Of a stretch of DNA of 64,000 bases, positions 34,446-42,767 are shown piece after piece (the stretch's first letter is position 1; the number at the start of each line of letters is the position of its first letter). Both the position numbers and the translations under genes were made by a program. Source of the stretch: a virus; the IMG/VR virus record IMGVR_UViG_3300041407_000075, positions 1 through 64,000 of that record; one strand, written 5' to 3'. A model generated the notes under the pieces. That model saw only the letters and a program-made list of their open reading frames with translations, was not told the origin of the DNA and searched no databases.

Positions 34446-34615
34446 TATCGCACCTGTTTGCTAGCAATACGGGCGAACTCTTCTTGATAAATTTTCACAG
34501 ATTTATTCCCGTTAGCTTTCAAGTCACGAAGATATGAGCGGGCCTGTTCGCGTGTTTCTACTTCTGCATAGATAGTGGTGTCATCTGCTACGGTGTATTG
34601 GATCTTGGTTTGCAT
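34445..34615 (-). CDS. Small hypothetical protein
   Basis: 56 residues from ATG 34615 with AGGAG upstream. Alternating polar/hydrophobic strands then a helix (R-E-Q-A-R-S-Y-L-R-D-L), the form of a small alpha/beta fold. Coupled to the gene downstream by TAATG. Confidence 0.6.
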   Translation of the reverse strand: MQTKIQYTVADDTTIYAEVETREQARSYLRDLKANGNKSVKIYQEEFARIASKQVR

Positions 34616-34626
34616 TTTGTTTCTCC

Positions 34627-34851
34627 TCAGAATGTAGTTGGTTGTGCAACAGAACGAATGGCAGCCATGAAGCCTTTTTGCAAATCAGTCTTAGCAATTG
34701 CTACCCAACGCTGATCCAGTTGACTGTTAGCCTCAAGTTCTTCAATCAGGAACCCAATACGCTCAGCTTCTTTCTTTACAGCATTCATTGCATTAATTTC
34801 TTCTTGACTAAGATCACGATAACCTTTGATCAATGTGTGTTGGTCTTTCAT
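34627..34851 (-). CDS. Acb2/Vs.4-like anti-CBASS cyclic-nucleotide sponge
   Basis: 74 residues. I-K-G-Y-R-D-L-S near the N-terminus, E-I-N-A-M-N-A-V-K, then D-Q-R-W-V-A-I-A-K-T-D-L-Q-K-G-F-M-A and a final V-A-Q-P-T match the Acb2 (T4 Vs.4) family. Acb2 proteins form hexamers that sequester cyclic di- and trinucleotides and so block CBASS abortive infection. Strong AGGAGAG site and a possible own promoter (TGTACA-17-GAGAAT, leftward, about 34910-34880). The family match is strong by eye; ligand range is unknown. Confidence 0.8.
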   Translation of the reverse strand: MKDQHTLIKGYRDLSQEEINAMNAVKKEAERIGFLIEELEANSQLDQRWVAIAKTDLQKGFMAAIRSVAQPTTF

Positions 34852-34934
34852 CTCTTCTCTCCTTTACAATTTAATTTGTACTACCATTCTCGCATGATTT
34901 ATTGGGTTTGTACAGCGGTATTTTCAGTTTCTTT

Positions 34935-35429
34935 TCAGCCTACAGAATCAATTAAAGCCTTTGCTTCTTGGACAAAATATCTGTAGTCCAAATCCCAAGA
35001 AAAGTCCTTGATGTCGTTACATGGTTTCACATCCCAACTGGTGTCAATACCCATGCGTCTCCATTCACCACCTTCAGCCAATGGTGGCATCACCTTGATA
35101 AGTTTACCACCTTCTTTCGAAGGATAGTAGCGGCAAATGTTTTGTAGCTCAATTTCTTCGCCATCCCCCATAACCATCAAAAGCTTACTACTTCTTGGTA
35201 CTTTTGTCCTTAAACAAAAGTCATATTTGTCACGGTGTAGTCGAATAAAGTCTTCGTAGTCACCCATCTCCAAAAGATGATAGAGTGCAGCCATTGACAC
35301 AACCATGGATGACTGATTTTTTTGCCAACCGATTTTATCAAATGGCATTACTTCATATGCACCTTTTGTTTTTACTTTACCGGATGAAATCAAATCCCGG
35401 ATGATTTTTACTTCGTCTTCGTGGTCCAC
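34935..35429 (-). CDS. DNA polymerase family B, C-terminal (thumb) part of split gene
   Basis: 164 residues from GTG 35429, inside the end of the HNH gene, with GGAG about 10 bases upstream. It contains K-V-K-T-K-G-A-Y-E and I-G-W-Q-K-N-Q-S-S, the continuation expected after the R-D-V-N-S-Y-I-A end of the 35935 gene. In uninterrupted phage polymerases these are contiguous. It should form the thumb and pair with the N-terminal part non-covalently. Confidence 0.8.
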   Translation of the reverse strand: MDHEDEVKIIRDLISSGKVKTKGAYEVMPFDKIGWQKNQSSMVVSMAALYHLLEMGDYEDFIRLHRDKYDFCLRTKVPRSSKLLMVMGDGEEIELQNICRYYPSKEGGKLIKVMPPLAEGGEWRRMGIDTSWDVKPCNDIKDFSWDLDYRYFVQEAKALIDSVG

Positions 35430-35932
35430 GAATCTCTTTCTCCATGGTCGTCGTCAAAATTATACTTTTCGTTAGCACTTTTCCTAGCTGCGGCTGCCAA
35501 TTCTACAGTATCAAAAGTACCAAGTCCAATCAATTTACCATTAATTTTGATTCGTGCTCTGTACCTACCACTACTCGACAAGTATACACCGTTGTACCCG
35601 GTTGTGTTATTTTCATTCTTCCCTCTATTTCTCATATTCTCTAGTGGTGTGGACAACCTAAGATTTTCAATTCTATTGTCTTGTTTATCACCATTAATGT
35701 GGTCAATACTTGGATTAGGGTACTCACCATGTGTAATATACCAAGCTAGTTTATGAGCTGAATACTTCTCCTCACCTACTGAAATTTCTAGGTAACCCCT
35801 TGAACTAGCATTACCTATTGTTTCACCCAATCTCCACATATGTGCAGGATGATCATTGAGAATCTTAGTTCTTGTGAATTCACCTGTCAATGGGTCATAA
35901 CTTACATAATTAATAAATTCTTCTAATTTCAC
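35408..35932 (-). CDS. HNH/AP2 homing endonuclease interrupting the DNA polymerase
   Basis: 174 residues from GTG 35932 with AAGGA just upstream, starting 2 bases after the polymerase N-part stop. HNH_3 pattern: A-H-K-L-A-W, I-D-H-I-N-G-D-K-Q-D-N-R-I-E-N-L-R. The C-terminus N-T-T-G-Y-N-G-V-Y to L-G-T-F-D-T is an AP2 domain. It overlaps the C-part start by 22 bases and leaves no room for an intron core, so it splits the polymerase into separate polypeptides. Confidence 0.85.
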   Translation of the reverse strand: MKLEEFINYVSYDPLTGEFTRTKILNDHPAHMWRLGETIGNASSRGYLEISVGEEKYSAHKLAWYITHGEYPNPSIDHINGDKQDNRIENLRLSTPLENMRNRGKNENNTTGYNGVYLSSSGRYRARIKINGKLIGLGTFDTVELAAAARKSANEKYNFDDDHGERDSWTTKTK

Positions 35933-35934
35933 TT

Positions 35935-37647
35935 CTATTCCTTAATTGCAATATATGAATTGACATCGCGTATGAACATTGCTGAATAATCAAGACCTTC
36001 CATCTCAAGTTTAGTTTCTGTCTCCCACCAGTTAACCCATTTATCATCCTCCCCAATAAGGTCAGTATCAATAATATATTCAAAACCGTCTGTATTACAC
36101 ATTACAATCTGCACATTACAGTGATCAATCAACTTCTCCATGAGCATACATAGCGATAACTGTCCACCGATAGTAATACTCATTGTATACGCTGGGTCAT
36201 AAAGTGGGCTAAACTCGTTATTCGTTTCCCCGTACGAACCATTCAAAGCTAGTTTGAGTGCAGCGTTACCCGCTGAACCTTTTGCTGTCTTTGTGCGCTC
36301 GTCATATAGTGAAGCATTAACATCACAGAAAGTCGTACCTAAGTGTTTAGGATAAATCTGATTTGAAATCCCCATGTTTGGATAAAAAGATTTTACATCG
36401 AGCGAACGAATCTTTCTTTTCTCTGTACTTCTAATTGTACCTTGTTTGGCGCCGTGGATACCCCCCACACCGTAGTCATATCGAAACCCATTGATTACTA
36501 CGTTGAGAGTTTCTGCTACGTTCCAACACCAGTAATAGCTCTTTGCTCCTTTAGGGCTCTTAAGCTCTTTCTCTTCAATCCAACCCATCGGTTGCTCTTT
36601 CTTCAGTTCAACAAGTTGCTCTTCTTTTGGGTAGAAGGTTTTACTCCGAGTCCCTTTAAAATCATCGAAGTCATACTTTGTACAGTCAGCTTGATTACCA
36701 AGTTTCTTTTTCTTCACCACCATTTCAGCATACTTAGCAACATCCCCCAACTGATGTTCCATCAAATCACTGAACACACCCTTTGTCTCAGTAATAACCT
36801 GATCCTGAAACCATTTATGGACAGCTTGAAATTCAGGTCGGTCAAACTTAATGTAAGGAAATAGACAATCTTTAATGATGATCTTATCACGCTTCGTCTG
36901 CCGGATCTTTCGACCAAACTTAGTCACTTCATAACAACAACCCGGACTCACCTTCTCAAGCGTGCGAATAAACAATTCTTTACCAATCTTCGTGTCATTA
37001 AAATTGGTACAATCAAATCCGAATTGTTTTGTAAGATCACCCCGCAGTTTAAGATTTTCATAAGAATACCAGTAAAACTTTAGTGTCTCGCTAACGTCGT
37101 GTTTGTTGTATTTCAACAATACATCTTTTTCATGATCATTAAGAATCTTTCCAACAGGGAACGGTAAATCCTCAATATTAGGGGATCGCATGTTGTACTC
37201 AAGCATTTTTAGGGATGTAGCCCGAGCGTGGTTATCAAAATGGTGGATTTTAAACAAATCAACCTGTGGGATAATTACATCCTTTTCCTTAATTGCACTA
37301 CCAAACTTCTCATCTTTGCTTGAGTTGATCAACTTCATTGCTACATCATAAATTTGTTTTGCTGTTATCTTAAGTTTTTTATCTGTCCCATGAACAGCAC
37401 GAGCTTTCTCTAGAATGAAATGAAGAACTGGGTAATCGAAGTTCAGGTTGTTAAATCCAACAAAACGATGTCCAGCACTCTTTACCTTACGGAAGAAATC
37501 AAGAAGGTCTTCTACTTCATTTTTACGATCACTAATTTCAAAGGCTCGCATACCTTTGCCGTTTGAGTAGACAGCAGCGAACGTAAAGGTATTTGGATAA
37601 GTTTCGATATCAAAAATCCAGTCCCCCTCAAAGAATTTCTTTTCCAA
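35935..37647 (-). CDS. DNA polymerase family B, N-terminal part (exonuclease and palm)
   Basis: 570 residues from TTG 37647 behind AGGAG. Exonuclease residues Asp13, Glu15 (D-I-E), Asp71 (N-F-D-Y) and Asp184 (H-D-V). Polymerase motif A L-D-V-K-S-F-Y-P (Asp417), motif B K-L-A-L-N-G-S-Y-G, motif C C-N-T-D-G (Asp520). It ends at R-D-V-N-S-Y-I-A-I-K-E, just where the thumb should begin; the rest is the 34935 gene. It is the phage replicase, working with the primase-helicase and SSB. Confidence 0.9.
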   Translation of the reverse strand: MEKKFFEGDWIFDIETYPNTFTFAAVYSNGKGMRAFEISDRKNEVEDLLDFFRKVKSAGHRFVGFNNLNFDYPVLHFILEKARAVHGTDKKLKITAKQIYDVAMKLINSSKDEKFGSAIKEKDVIIPQVDLFKIHHFDNHARATSLKMLEYNMRSPNIEDLPFPVGKILNDHEKDVLLKYNKHDVSETLKFYWYSYENLKLRGDLTKQFGFDCTNFNDTKIGKELFIRTLEKVSPGCCYEVTKFGRKIRQTKRDKIIIKDCLFPYIKFDRPEFQAVHKWFQDQVITETKGVFSDLMEHQLGDVAKYAEMVVKKKKLGNQADCTKYDFDDFKGTRSKTFYPKEEQLVELKKEQPMGWIEEKELKSPKGAKSYYWCWNVAETLNVVINGFRYDYGVGGIHGAKQGTIRSTEKRKIRSLDVKSFYPNMGISNQIYPKHLGTTFCDVNASLYDERTKTAKGSAGNAALKLALNGSYGETNNEFSPLYDPAYTMSITIGGQLSLCMLMEKLIDHCNVQIVMCNTDGFEYIIDTDLIGEDDKWVNWWETETKLEMEGLDYSAMFIRDVNSYIAIKE

Positions 37648-37692
37648 TGCTAAATCTCCTAGATTGAACGGAGGATTTTAGCCCTCCTTTTA

Positions 37693-39447
37693 TTAAAAGT
37701 CAACCATGTGTGCTGGAATTTCTAGACTTTCCACCGATGGTGGCTCATCCATTAGACTTTCTTCAATATATGGATCAGAGGTCGCAAACATATGTGTAGT
37801 CGCACCATCATAACGCAACCATCCTGCGTCTCCGGTATTCCCTGTCCGACGACATTTGACCAATTGCAGCTTAGTGGCTGACTTTTTAATCGGACAAGGG
37901 TTCATCTTATCACGGCTGATCAAAATTGTATTGAATGCAATTTGGTTCAGACTTGAGGAACCCATTAATTGATATTCAGTTACAGCGTGTGGATTCTCTT
38001 CAGAAGGCTTGCGCATGTGTGAGATAGCAACTACACAAGTATCCGTCTCCTTTGCAAACTTCAACAGTGTATCCATAAACTCAATGATTGCACCGTTATC
38101 GCTACTGTTCACACCAGCCTGAACTGGATCGATAACAATCACATCACAGTTCTCAGCCTTCGCCAGATAGTTAAGTTTATCAAAAATCTCAGCAGTTGAA
38201 ATACTACCTTGATGGTCAACATAAACGAACTGATCTTTCTTTGCAAGGTTCTCAAAGAAACGATTCTTCAGAGCTTCAATATCTACGTTCTCACGATTGA
38301 CAGTCCGCAAGTTCATACCAGCGTCAAGCGACAGCAGATCACGTACAACTTCGCGTTTGGTGCCTTCCAGATACATCGCACCTACTTTAAACTGTGTGTT
38401 CTCAATGAGTGAGTAGACTACGTTGTTTACAATCGAGCTTTTACCGATAGATGTCAATGCACCAATGATTGTGATTTCACCCTTTTCCATACCACCATTC
38501 ATCATTTCATTCAAGTGCGACCAAGACGAAGGAAATGGAATCTTTACGTTATTGTCTTCACTTTCAAAATCATCCCACATTTGACTCAAGTGTAAAACAT
38601 CAACCCGGCTAAATGGTGTAGCTTTCCAGAAGAGTTGTTTAAGCTCTGCTGTACGACCAGTTTTAACCATGTCAGAGGCATCTTTAACGCCTTGTGGAAG
38701 CTTTGCAATGAATGCCTTACCCGGAGTAAGGAGTCGTGCAGCTTCTTCTACATACTTCTGTGCCGATTCATCTTGATCAAACGAAAGGATTACTTTAGAA
38801 AAACTGTTAATATATTCAAAGTTAGCCTTGAATTGTTTGATAATACTACCATCACCACACGTTACGCTAACACATGGCGTCCAGTATTCTACACCATCTT
38901 TCTTCGAATAGAGAGCTTGGGCAAATGCCAGAGCATCTTCTTCTCCCGTGGTGATTACCAAATACTTTTGACCAGCTTCAAAGACAGACTGACCAAAGAG
39001 TTCATTAGTTGCCTTAGTGCTACCAATTCCAACAAAGTCTTTAGGATTCAAACGTTTCTTAAATCCTACAATCTTACCATCAGATGTCGATGGATAATAA
39101 CGAGCTGTCACATCAAAGCCATTTTCAACTTCTGTGTGGACGCCATATTTAGTCGATACCGGCTGACCAATGCCACGTTCTTTCCAACCACGAAATGGGA
39201 TTGCTTGAATGTTTGTAAAATCCACTACTTCTGACACTTTATGTTTCCCCTCTTTAATCTTAATACCAACCTCTTCAAGTTGGTCATGATTGAAGTAATT
39301 TGTGCAAACAAAACAGAACGCATCGTTAACATGCTTTCCATCAATTTCTTTCTGATACACAGCCATACCATCTGACGACGAACAGTCATCTCCAATACAA
39401 GCAGCATGGTACAACAACTCTCCGTCTGGTCGCTCTTGTTTACTCAC
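37693..39447 (-). CDS. Primase-helicase (T7 gp4-like)
   Basis: 584 residues from GTG 39447, preceded by GGAGGGGAG; an upstream TTG in frame is less likely. N-terminal zinc finger (C-I-G-D-D-C and C-F-V-C), a TOPRIM-like region (T-T-G-E-E-D-A, S-F-D-Q-D), then a DnaB-type helicase with Walker A G-A-L-T-S-I-G-K-S-S, Walker B V-I-V-I-D-P-V and a conserved I-S-H-M-R. It unwinds the fork and primes lagging strands. Confidence 0.9.
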   Translation of the reverse strand: MSKQERPDGELLYHAACIGDDCSSSDGMAVYQKEIDGKHVNDAFCFVCTNYFNHDQLEEVGIKIKEGKHKVSEVVDFTNIQAIPFRGWKERGIGQPVSTKYGVHTEVENGFDVTARYYPSTSDGKIVGFKKRLNPKDFVGIGSTKATNELFGQSVFEAGQKYLVITTGEEDALAFAQALYSKKDGVEYWTPCVSVTCGDGSIIKQFKANFEYINSFSKVILSFDQDESAQKYVEEAARLLTPGKAFIAKLPQGVKDASDMVKTGRTAELKQLFWKATPFSRVDVLHLSQMWDDFESEDNNVKIPFPSSWSHLNEMMNGGMEKGEITIIGALTSIGKSSIVNNVVYSLIENTQFKVGAMYLEGTKREVVRDLLSLDAGMNLRTVNRENVDIEALKNRFFENLAKKDQFVYVDHQGSISTAEIFDKLNYLAKAENCDVIVIDPVQAGVNSSDNGAIIEFMDTLLKFAKETDTCVVAISHMRKPSEENPHAVTEYQLMGSSSLNQIAFNTILISRDKMNPCPIKKSATKLQLVKCRRTGNTGDAGWLRYDGATTHMFATSDPYIEESLMDEPPSVESLEIPAHMVDF

Positions 39448-39513
39448 GCCCTTCTCCCCTCCAACACCCTGCAAAGAATATTAATCAAATTGCTTCAAGA
39501 ATAGCAAGGATGT

Positions 39514-39753
39514 TCAGCCATAGATCTCTTCTTCACATTCTGAACAAATACTAATCTCACTGTCAAGAGCTTCCTTCTTACCTTCCTCAAAGGCTTCTTT
39601 CAAGTCTTGTTCACTATACATATCCTGAAAGATGTATTCAAGGAACGAATCAAGGTCGTACCCGTTACACTCAAGCAAGCCTGAATACGCGAGTGATCGC
39701 AGTTCTTCACTAGAATATTTACGATAGTCTTTAACAATGTTAATCATAGCCAT
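39514..39753 (-). CDS. Hypothetical acidic protein with CxxC
   Basis: 79 residues from ATG 39753, overlapping the upstream stop (TGATG), with GAGG seven bases away. Ends in S-I-C-S-E-C-E-E-E, a possible half zinc knuckle. Highly acidic. Function unknown. Confidence 0.55.
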   Translation of the reverse strand: MAMINIVKDYRKYSSEELRSLAYSGLLECNGYDLDSFLEYIFQDMYSEQDLKEAFEEGKKEALDSEISICSECEEEIYG

Positions 39754-40709
39754 CAATACACCTCATAATAACTTTTAAGGGTTTCGTAGTCAACCAAGAT
39801 TTCTTCACTAGCTTTGCTGAACAAGAAATTATAGTTAAACTCACAATCACGAAAGATTCGCCCATCTTGTTCTTCAGATTCCAAAAGATCCTGAATGCAA
39901 GATTCAATTTCTTTGTCTTCTTCTGTCTCAACAGTAAATTTAGAGATAGCCCATTCTACAGGCCCAAACCCATCATTCCAATCATTACGCACAGCCTCCA
40001 TCGAACGTGCTAGTGCAAAGTATTTATCCTTGCTATCCAGCACTTCAAGGACATCAGACCATTCAAAGTCATCGTCAAGATTATATTTAACCTGCAACCT
40101 CGCCTTAGCCAACACTTCTTTCTTAGCTTTCTCGGTCTTTTCTGCCTCTTGCAGCTCTTTACGGATCGTACCCTTAAGAGTGTCAGCGTGACGCTTCAAC
40201 GAGTCTTCAGCACTCTTAATTAGCGTTAACATACGGTCTTTCTCATCACTCACAGGAACATTGCGCTGCAAGTCCCCAAGGTATCCAGCAGAATGAGTTG
40301 TTGTAGTCTTTGTACGTGAACGCTGAGTCTTAAATTCTGATGTACTGTAGTTATTCGGAATCCCAATGTCCTTCATAATCTGTGTGATCTTCTCACGTAC
40401 TTTCAGATTGTTTTCAATAGCTGGGATGTTGGCTTGGTGTTCTTCCAAGACTTTAGCTCGTTCTTGCTCAGCTTTGGTTAGCAAGGAAGAAAGCTTGCTT
40501 TCAACTTCCTCAATAGTTTTAGGGTCACGTTCATAATAGCTGCTGCCATATTTGAAAGCATTGCCAGCGTATGTATTAGCTACAGAAGGTGTTGTGATTT
40601 TATTCAACTTCATCACTGAAGGAATATTGCTTTCAGCTTTCTTTTCGAGGTCAGACACAAGACCTTTCACGAATGAGAATGCTTCATCAATGTTCTTTAC
40701 GTATTTCAT
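39753..40709 (-). CDS. Hypothetical coiled-coil protein of replication block
   Basis: 318 residues from ATG 40709 (GGGAGG upstream). Long charged helices at ~65-120 and ~160-215 (K-E-L-Q-E-A-E-K-T-E-K-A-K-K), with a more globular C-terminus. It sits just upstream of the primase-helicase in transcription order, where an organiser or loader would fit, but there is no motif to support that. Confidence 0.55.
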   Translation of the reverse strand: MKYVKNIDEAFSFVKGLVSDLEKKAESNIPSVMKLNKITTPSVANTYAGNAFKYGSSYYERDPKTIEEVESKLSSLLTKAEQERAKVLEEHQANIPAIENNLKVREKITQIMKDIGIPNNYSTSEFKTQRSRTKTTTTHSAGYLGDLQRNVPVSDEKDRMLTLIKSAEDSLKRHADTLKGTIRKELQEAEKTEKAKKEVLAKARLQVKYNLDDDFEWSDVLEVLDSKDKYFALARSMEAVRNDWNDGFGPVEWAISKFTVETEEDKEIESCIQDLLESEEQDGRIFRDCEFNYNFLFSKASEEILVDYETLKSYYEVY

Positions 40710-40711
40710 CA

Positions 40712-40777
40712 CTATTCCTCCCACCCATTCAATTTATTTTCAATCTCACTTACCTGCTGCATATGTTTATCAATCAC
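40712..40777 (-). CDS. Possible micro-protein
   Basis: 21 codons from GTG 40777, overlapping the upstream gene end (GTGA), stop TAG at 40714-40712 two bases before the next start. Helical and acidic. Only gene packing supports it. Confidence 0.3.
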   Translation of the reverse strand: MIDKHMQQVSEIENKLNGWEE

Positions 40778-40964
40778 TGTAAGTAATCACTTCTTTCCCA
40801 CAATTACCACAGTTGAAACCTTTAGTGGTGCACATGCAGCCAGAAATATCACGTCCTTTGTATAGTTCCCGTTCCTCATTGGGAAGGTACTCGTTGATGC
40901 TACCACATGCACGACAGGTTGCACGCTTATAAACTGTCTGATCTTGACCTACTACTTTAGGCAT
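40770..40964 (-). CDS. Zinc-ribbon-like small protein
   Basis: 64 residues with C-R-A-C-G, C-M-C and C-G-N-C-G, three CxxC/CxC sets suited to a zinc ribbon. Possibly binds nucleic acid or host transcription proteins; role unknown. Confidence 0.6.
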   Translation of the reverse strand: MPKVVGQDQTVYKRATCRACGSINEYLPNEERELYKGRDISGCMCTTKGFNCGNCGKEVITYSD

Positions 40965-41176
40965 TATTTAACCTCCAACGTAGCATTCACTGGTGTAAAG
41001 ACGTCACCTTTGTGCTCATCTTCATCATAAACTTCTCCACTGTCAAGGCATACTGTTTTATAGTCTTGTGTGAAGATCATATATTTTTGAAATCGACTAG
41101 AAATGTATACTTGACCAAATACTAAAAGCTCCCAACCAAGCTCTTTAAATTCACGACTTCTATCATTGATATTCAT
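40964..41176 (-). CDS. Small hypothetical protein
   Basis: 70 residues, beta-rich (E-L-L-V-F-G-Q-V-Y-I, Y-M-I-F-T). Overlaps the zinc-ribbon gene at TAATG. A 158-base gap follows on its upstream side. Confidence 0.55.
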   Translation of the reverse strand: MNINDRSREFKELGWELLVFGQVYISSRFQKYMIFTQDYKTVCLDSGEVYDEDEHKGDVFTPVNATLEVK

Positions 41177-41334
41177 CCCATCTCTCCCACAGCCGCCATT
41201 CTTCGAATAACCTTTCGCTGCATAGCATTACATTAATAATTCATTCAAATTTATTTGCTTACATTTCTAAGCCTTTCAGTAGAGACTTTAGTCTCGTCGC
41301 ATCTTGTCACATCGTTTGTGAGGGGTCAAGAGGT

Positions 41335-41685
41335 TTATTGAATCTGAGTGCTACGACCATCATAACGAATCACTTCACCGTATTCGCCGATGCCAACATT
41401 TGCATCCGAAGGTTGACGAAGAGCTTTCTTGACAGCATTCTCAGCATTACCTACGTATTTGTCAAATTCTTTACGCAGCGCATCATACTTTTGTTTCCAC
41501 TCTCTGTCAATTTCTGCATAACGGTCAGATGCTGGTGGTGTGTAGAATGCTTGACTTTCACAGTCAATTGAGATAAGCAGACCTTCTGCTATTTCATGTA
41601 ATTGTTCATTTGTGACTTCAATTTTAAAGTCAGTAAAACAGTCGGACAAGTACTCTGCGTAGTAGTCAGCTTTGGAATAGCTCAT
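41335..41685 (-). CDS. Hypothetical protein, first gene of leftward block
   Basis: 116 residues; strong CGGAGAAAT ribosome site. N-terminal helices then a charged helix (W-K-Q-K-Y-D-A-L-R-K-E-F). Nearest gene to the leftward early promoter, so likely expressed at once on infection. Function unknown. Confidence 0.6.
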   Translation of the reverse strand: MSYSKADYYAEYLSDCFTDFKIEVTNEQLHEIAEGLLISIDCESQAFYTPPASDRYAEIDREWKQKYDALRKEFDKYVGNAENAVKKALRQPSDANVGIGEYGEVIRYDGRSTQIQ

Positions 41686-41731
41686 TTTATTTCTCCGTTT
41701 TGTTTAGGTTGTGTCTTGCTCGATTGGCCTC

Positions 41732-41759
41732 AGTTTACACGCTCCACTCCCTGTGTCAA
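41732..41759 (-). promoter_or_regulatory. Leftward sigma70-like promoter
   Basis: Read leftward: TTGACA (41759-41754), 16-base spacer, TAAACT (41737-41732). It points into the leftward block, whose first gene starts at 41685. The perfect -35 and the divergent rightward promoter 120 bases away mark the early control region. Confidence 0.7.
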
Positions 41760-41880
41760 GCGATGATTTAAAAATATTCTTCAAGGCATCTATTCAGGGA
41801 AACCTCCATGGGCAAATTCCTTTGGTAAATTCATTCAGTAGATTTGTCTACACTCTGTCAGAAGATTTTTCGAAATGTAG

Positions 41881-41909
41881 TTGACAGGGGTTGGTGATGG
41901 AGGTAAGCT
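41881..41909 (+). promoter_or_regulatory. Rightward sigma70-like promoter
   Basis: TTGACA (41881-41886), 17-base spacer, TAAGCT (41904-41909). It lies 28 bases upstream of the first rightward early gene, which has a strong AGGAGGAAGG site. The small GTAGA-TTTG-TCTAC inverted repeat upstream (about 41839-41852) could be an operator. Confidence 0.7.
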
Positions 41910-41937
41910 GTGTGGAAATCAATAGGAGGAAGGCACC

Positions 41938-42132
41938 ATGAACATTAAATTCAGAAGTAACCACTTTCAACTGCATGGTAAACACTGGACTGACTTTGAT
42001 TCTCGTTCCTTTATGGAAACCAACAAAGGCTCTGTACACGAAGCCGTCCAGCACAACATGAATTTCTATAAACTAACTGAGAACGGTATGCTTGTACACG
42101 TTTATGATGCTTATGAGGCTGATGCCAAATGA
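41938..42132 (+). CDS. Early hypothetical protein
   Basis: 64 residues behind the strongest ribosome site of the region (AGGAGGAAGGCACC). His/Asn-rich (F-R-S-N-H-F-Q-L-H). First gene after the rightward early promoter, a typical place for a host-takeover protein. Not recognised. Confidence 0.6.
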   Translation: MNIKFRSNHFQLHGKHWTDFDSRSFMETNKGSVHEAVQHNMNFYKLTENGMLVHVYDAYEADAK

Positions 42133-42311
42133 ATTATGAAGAGTTTAGAGGGTATTGTATAGGCCTTCTCTGCTGGAAAATGTCTAGGAGTACAGCAGAA
42201 AATTTGGTTGACTGGATCTTCCCAGAAGAGTATGCAGAGCTGTATGAGAAGAGGCTAACTGATTCTGATGAATTCCTCAATTATGCCACCAAAGTATTAG
42301 GAGAATATTAA
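42129..42311 (+). CDS. Early hypothetical protein
   Basis: 60 residues, ATGA overlap with the previous gene. Acidic with W-I-F-P-E-E-Y-A-E. Function unknown. Confidence 0.55.
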   Translation: MNYEEFRGYCIGLLCWKMSRSTAENLVDWIFPEEYAELYEKRLTDSDEFLNYATKVLGEY

Positions 42312-42482
42312 ATGGCTAAGGCACTCGCAACATTAACCAGTAACGACCACAAATTTCAGGCAGGAACCGTGCTTGTATTGGAAGAAAAGACTACAGAAAA
42401 AGGCGTTACGTGGTGGTCCTTCCGTTACCCTGATGGTACGCTTGTCCATCTTAAATATCACGAATTTTCATGGGGAATTTGA
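42312..42482 (+). CDS. Early hypothetical protein
   Basis: 56 residues beginning at the base after the preceding stop. Beta-rich (A-G-T-V-L-V-L-E, T-W-W-S-F-R-Y-P-D-G), like a small SH3-type barrel. Function unknown. Confidence 0.6.
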   Translation: MAKALATLTSNDHKFQAGTVLVLEEKTTEKGVTWWSFRYPDGTLVHLKYHEFSWGI

Positions 42483-42486
42483 CAAA

Positions 42487-42558
42487 ATGAAAAAGAAATT
42501 CAAAATAATCGACACATCTACGGGACAGAAGATTAAGCTAAAAGAGGGAGAAGAATGA
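42487..42558 (+). CDS. Early micro-protein
   Basis: 23 residues, very basic N-terminus (K-K-K-F-K), ends in the start region of the next gene (ATGATG). Upstream in-frame codons lie inside another gene. Supported by packing only. Confidence 0.4.
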   Translation: MKKKFKIIDTSTGQKIKLKEGEE

Positions 42559-42767
42559 TGAACAACAGAATCAGTGTAGATGCCAGTACAGACAAACACT
42601 TGGCAACGTACGTATTTTACCTTGATGACGCCAACAAGCTTACAGATGTATACCTGAGTAGCATATCGGGAAAAGGCACAAGTGGGTTTGGAGATTTTAT
42701 TGATGTAAAATATGTCCCAGAAGATGTGATTAAGGAGTTCAACATTAAAGTGGATGCTCTGAAATGA
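42555..42767 (+). CDS. Early hypothetical protein
   Basis: 70 residues, GGGAGAAGA site. Contains F-Y-L-D-D-A-N-K-L and V-P-E-D-V-I. Coupled to both neighbours by ATGA overlaps. Function unknown. Confidence 0.55.
   Translation: MMNNRISVDASTDKHLATYVFYLDDANKLTDVYLSSISGKGTSGFGDFIDVKYVPEDVIKEFNIKVDALK

Noticed and set aside
35408-35932. Group I intron in the DNA polymerase gene
   Set aside because: The HNH frame fills the whole insertion and overlaps the C-part, leaving no sequence for an intron core; a split gene fits better.
41176-41335. 21-codon frame on the - strand before the 40964 gene
   Set aside because: It overlaps the next start but has no ribosome site; too short to support.
41278-41340. 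GAGACT/AGTCTC hairpin and leftward TTGACC as a promoter/terminator unit
   Set aside because: The hairpin lacks a T-run and the best -10 (CAAGAT at 17 bases) matches only half the consensus.
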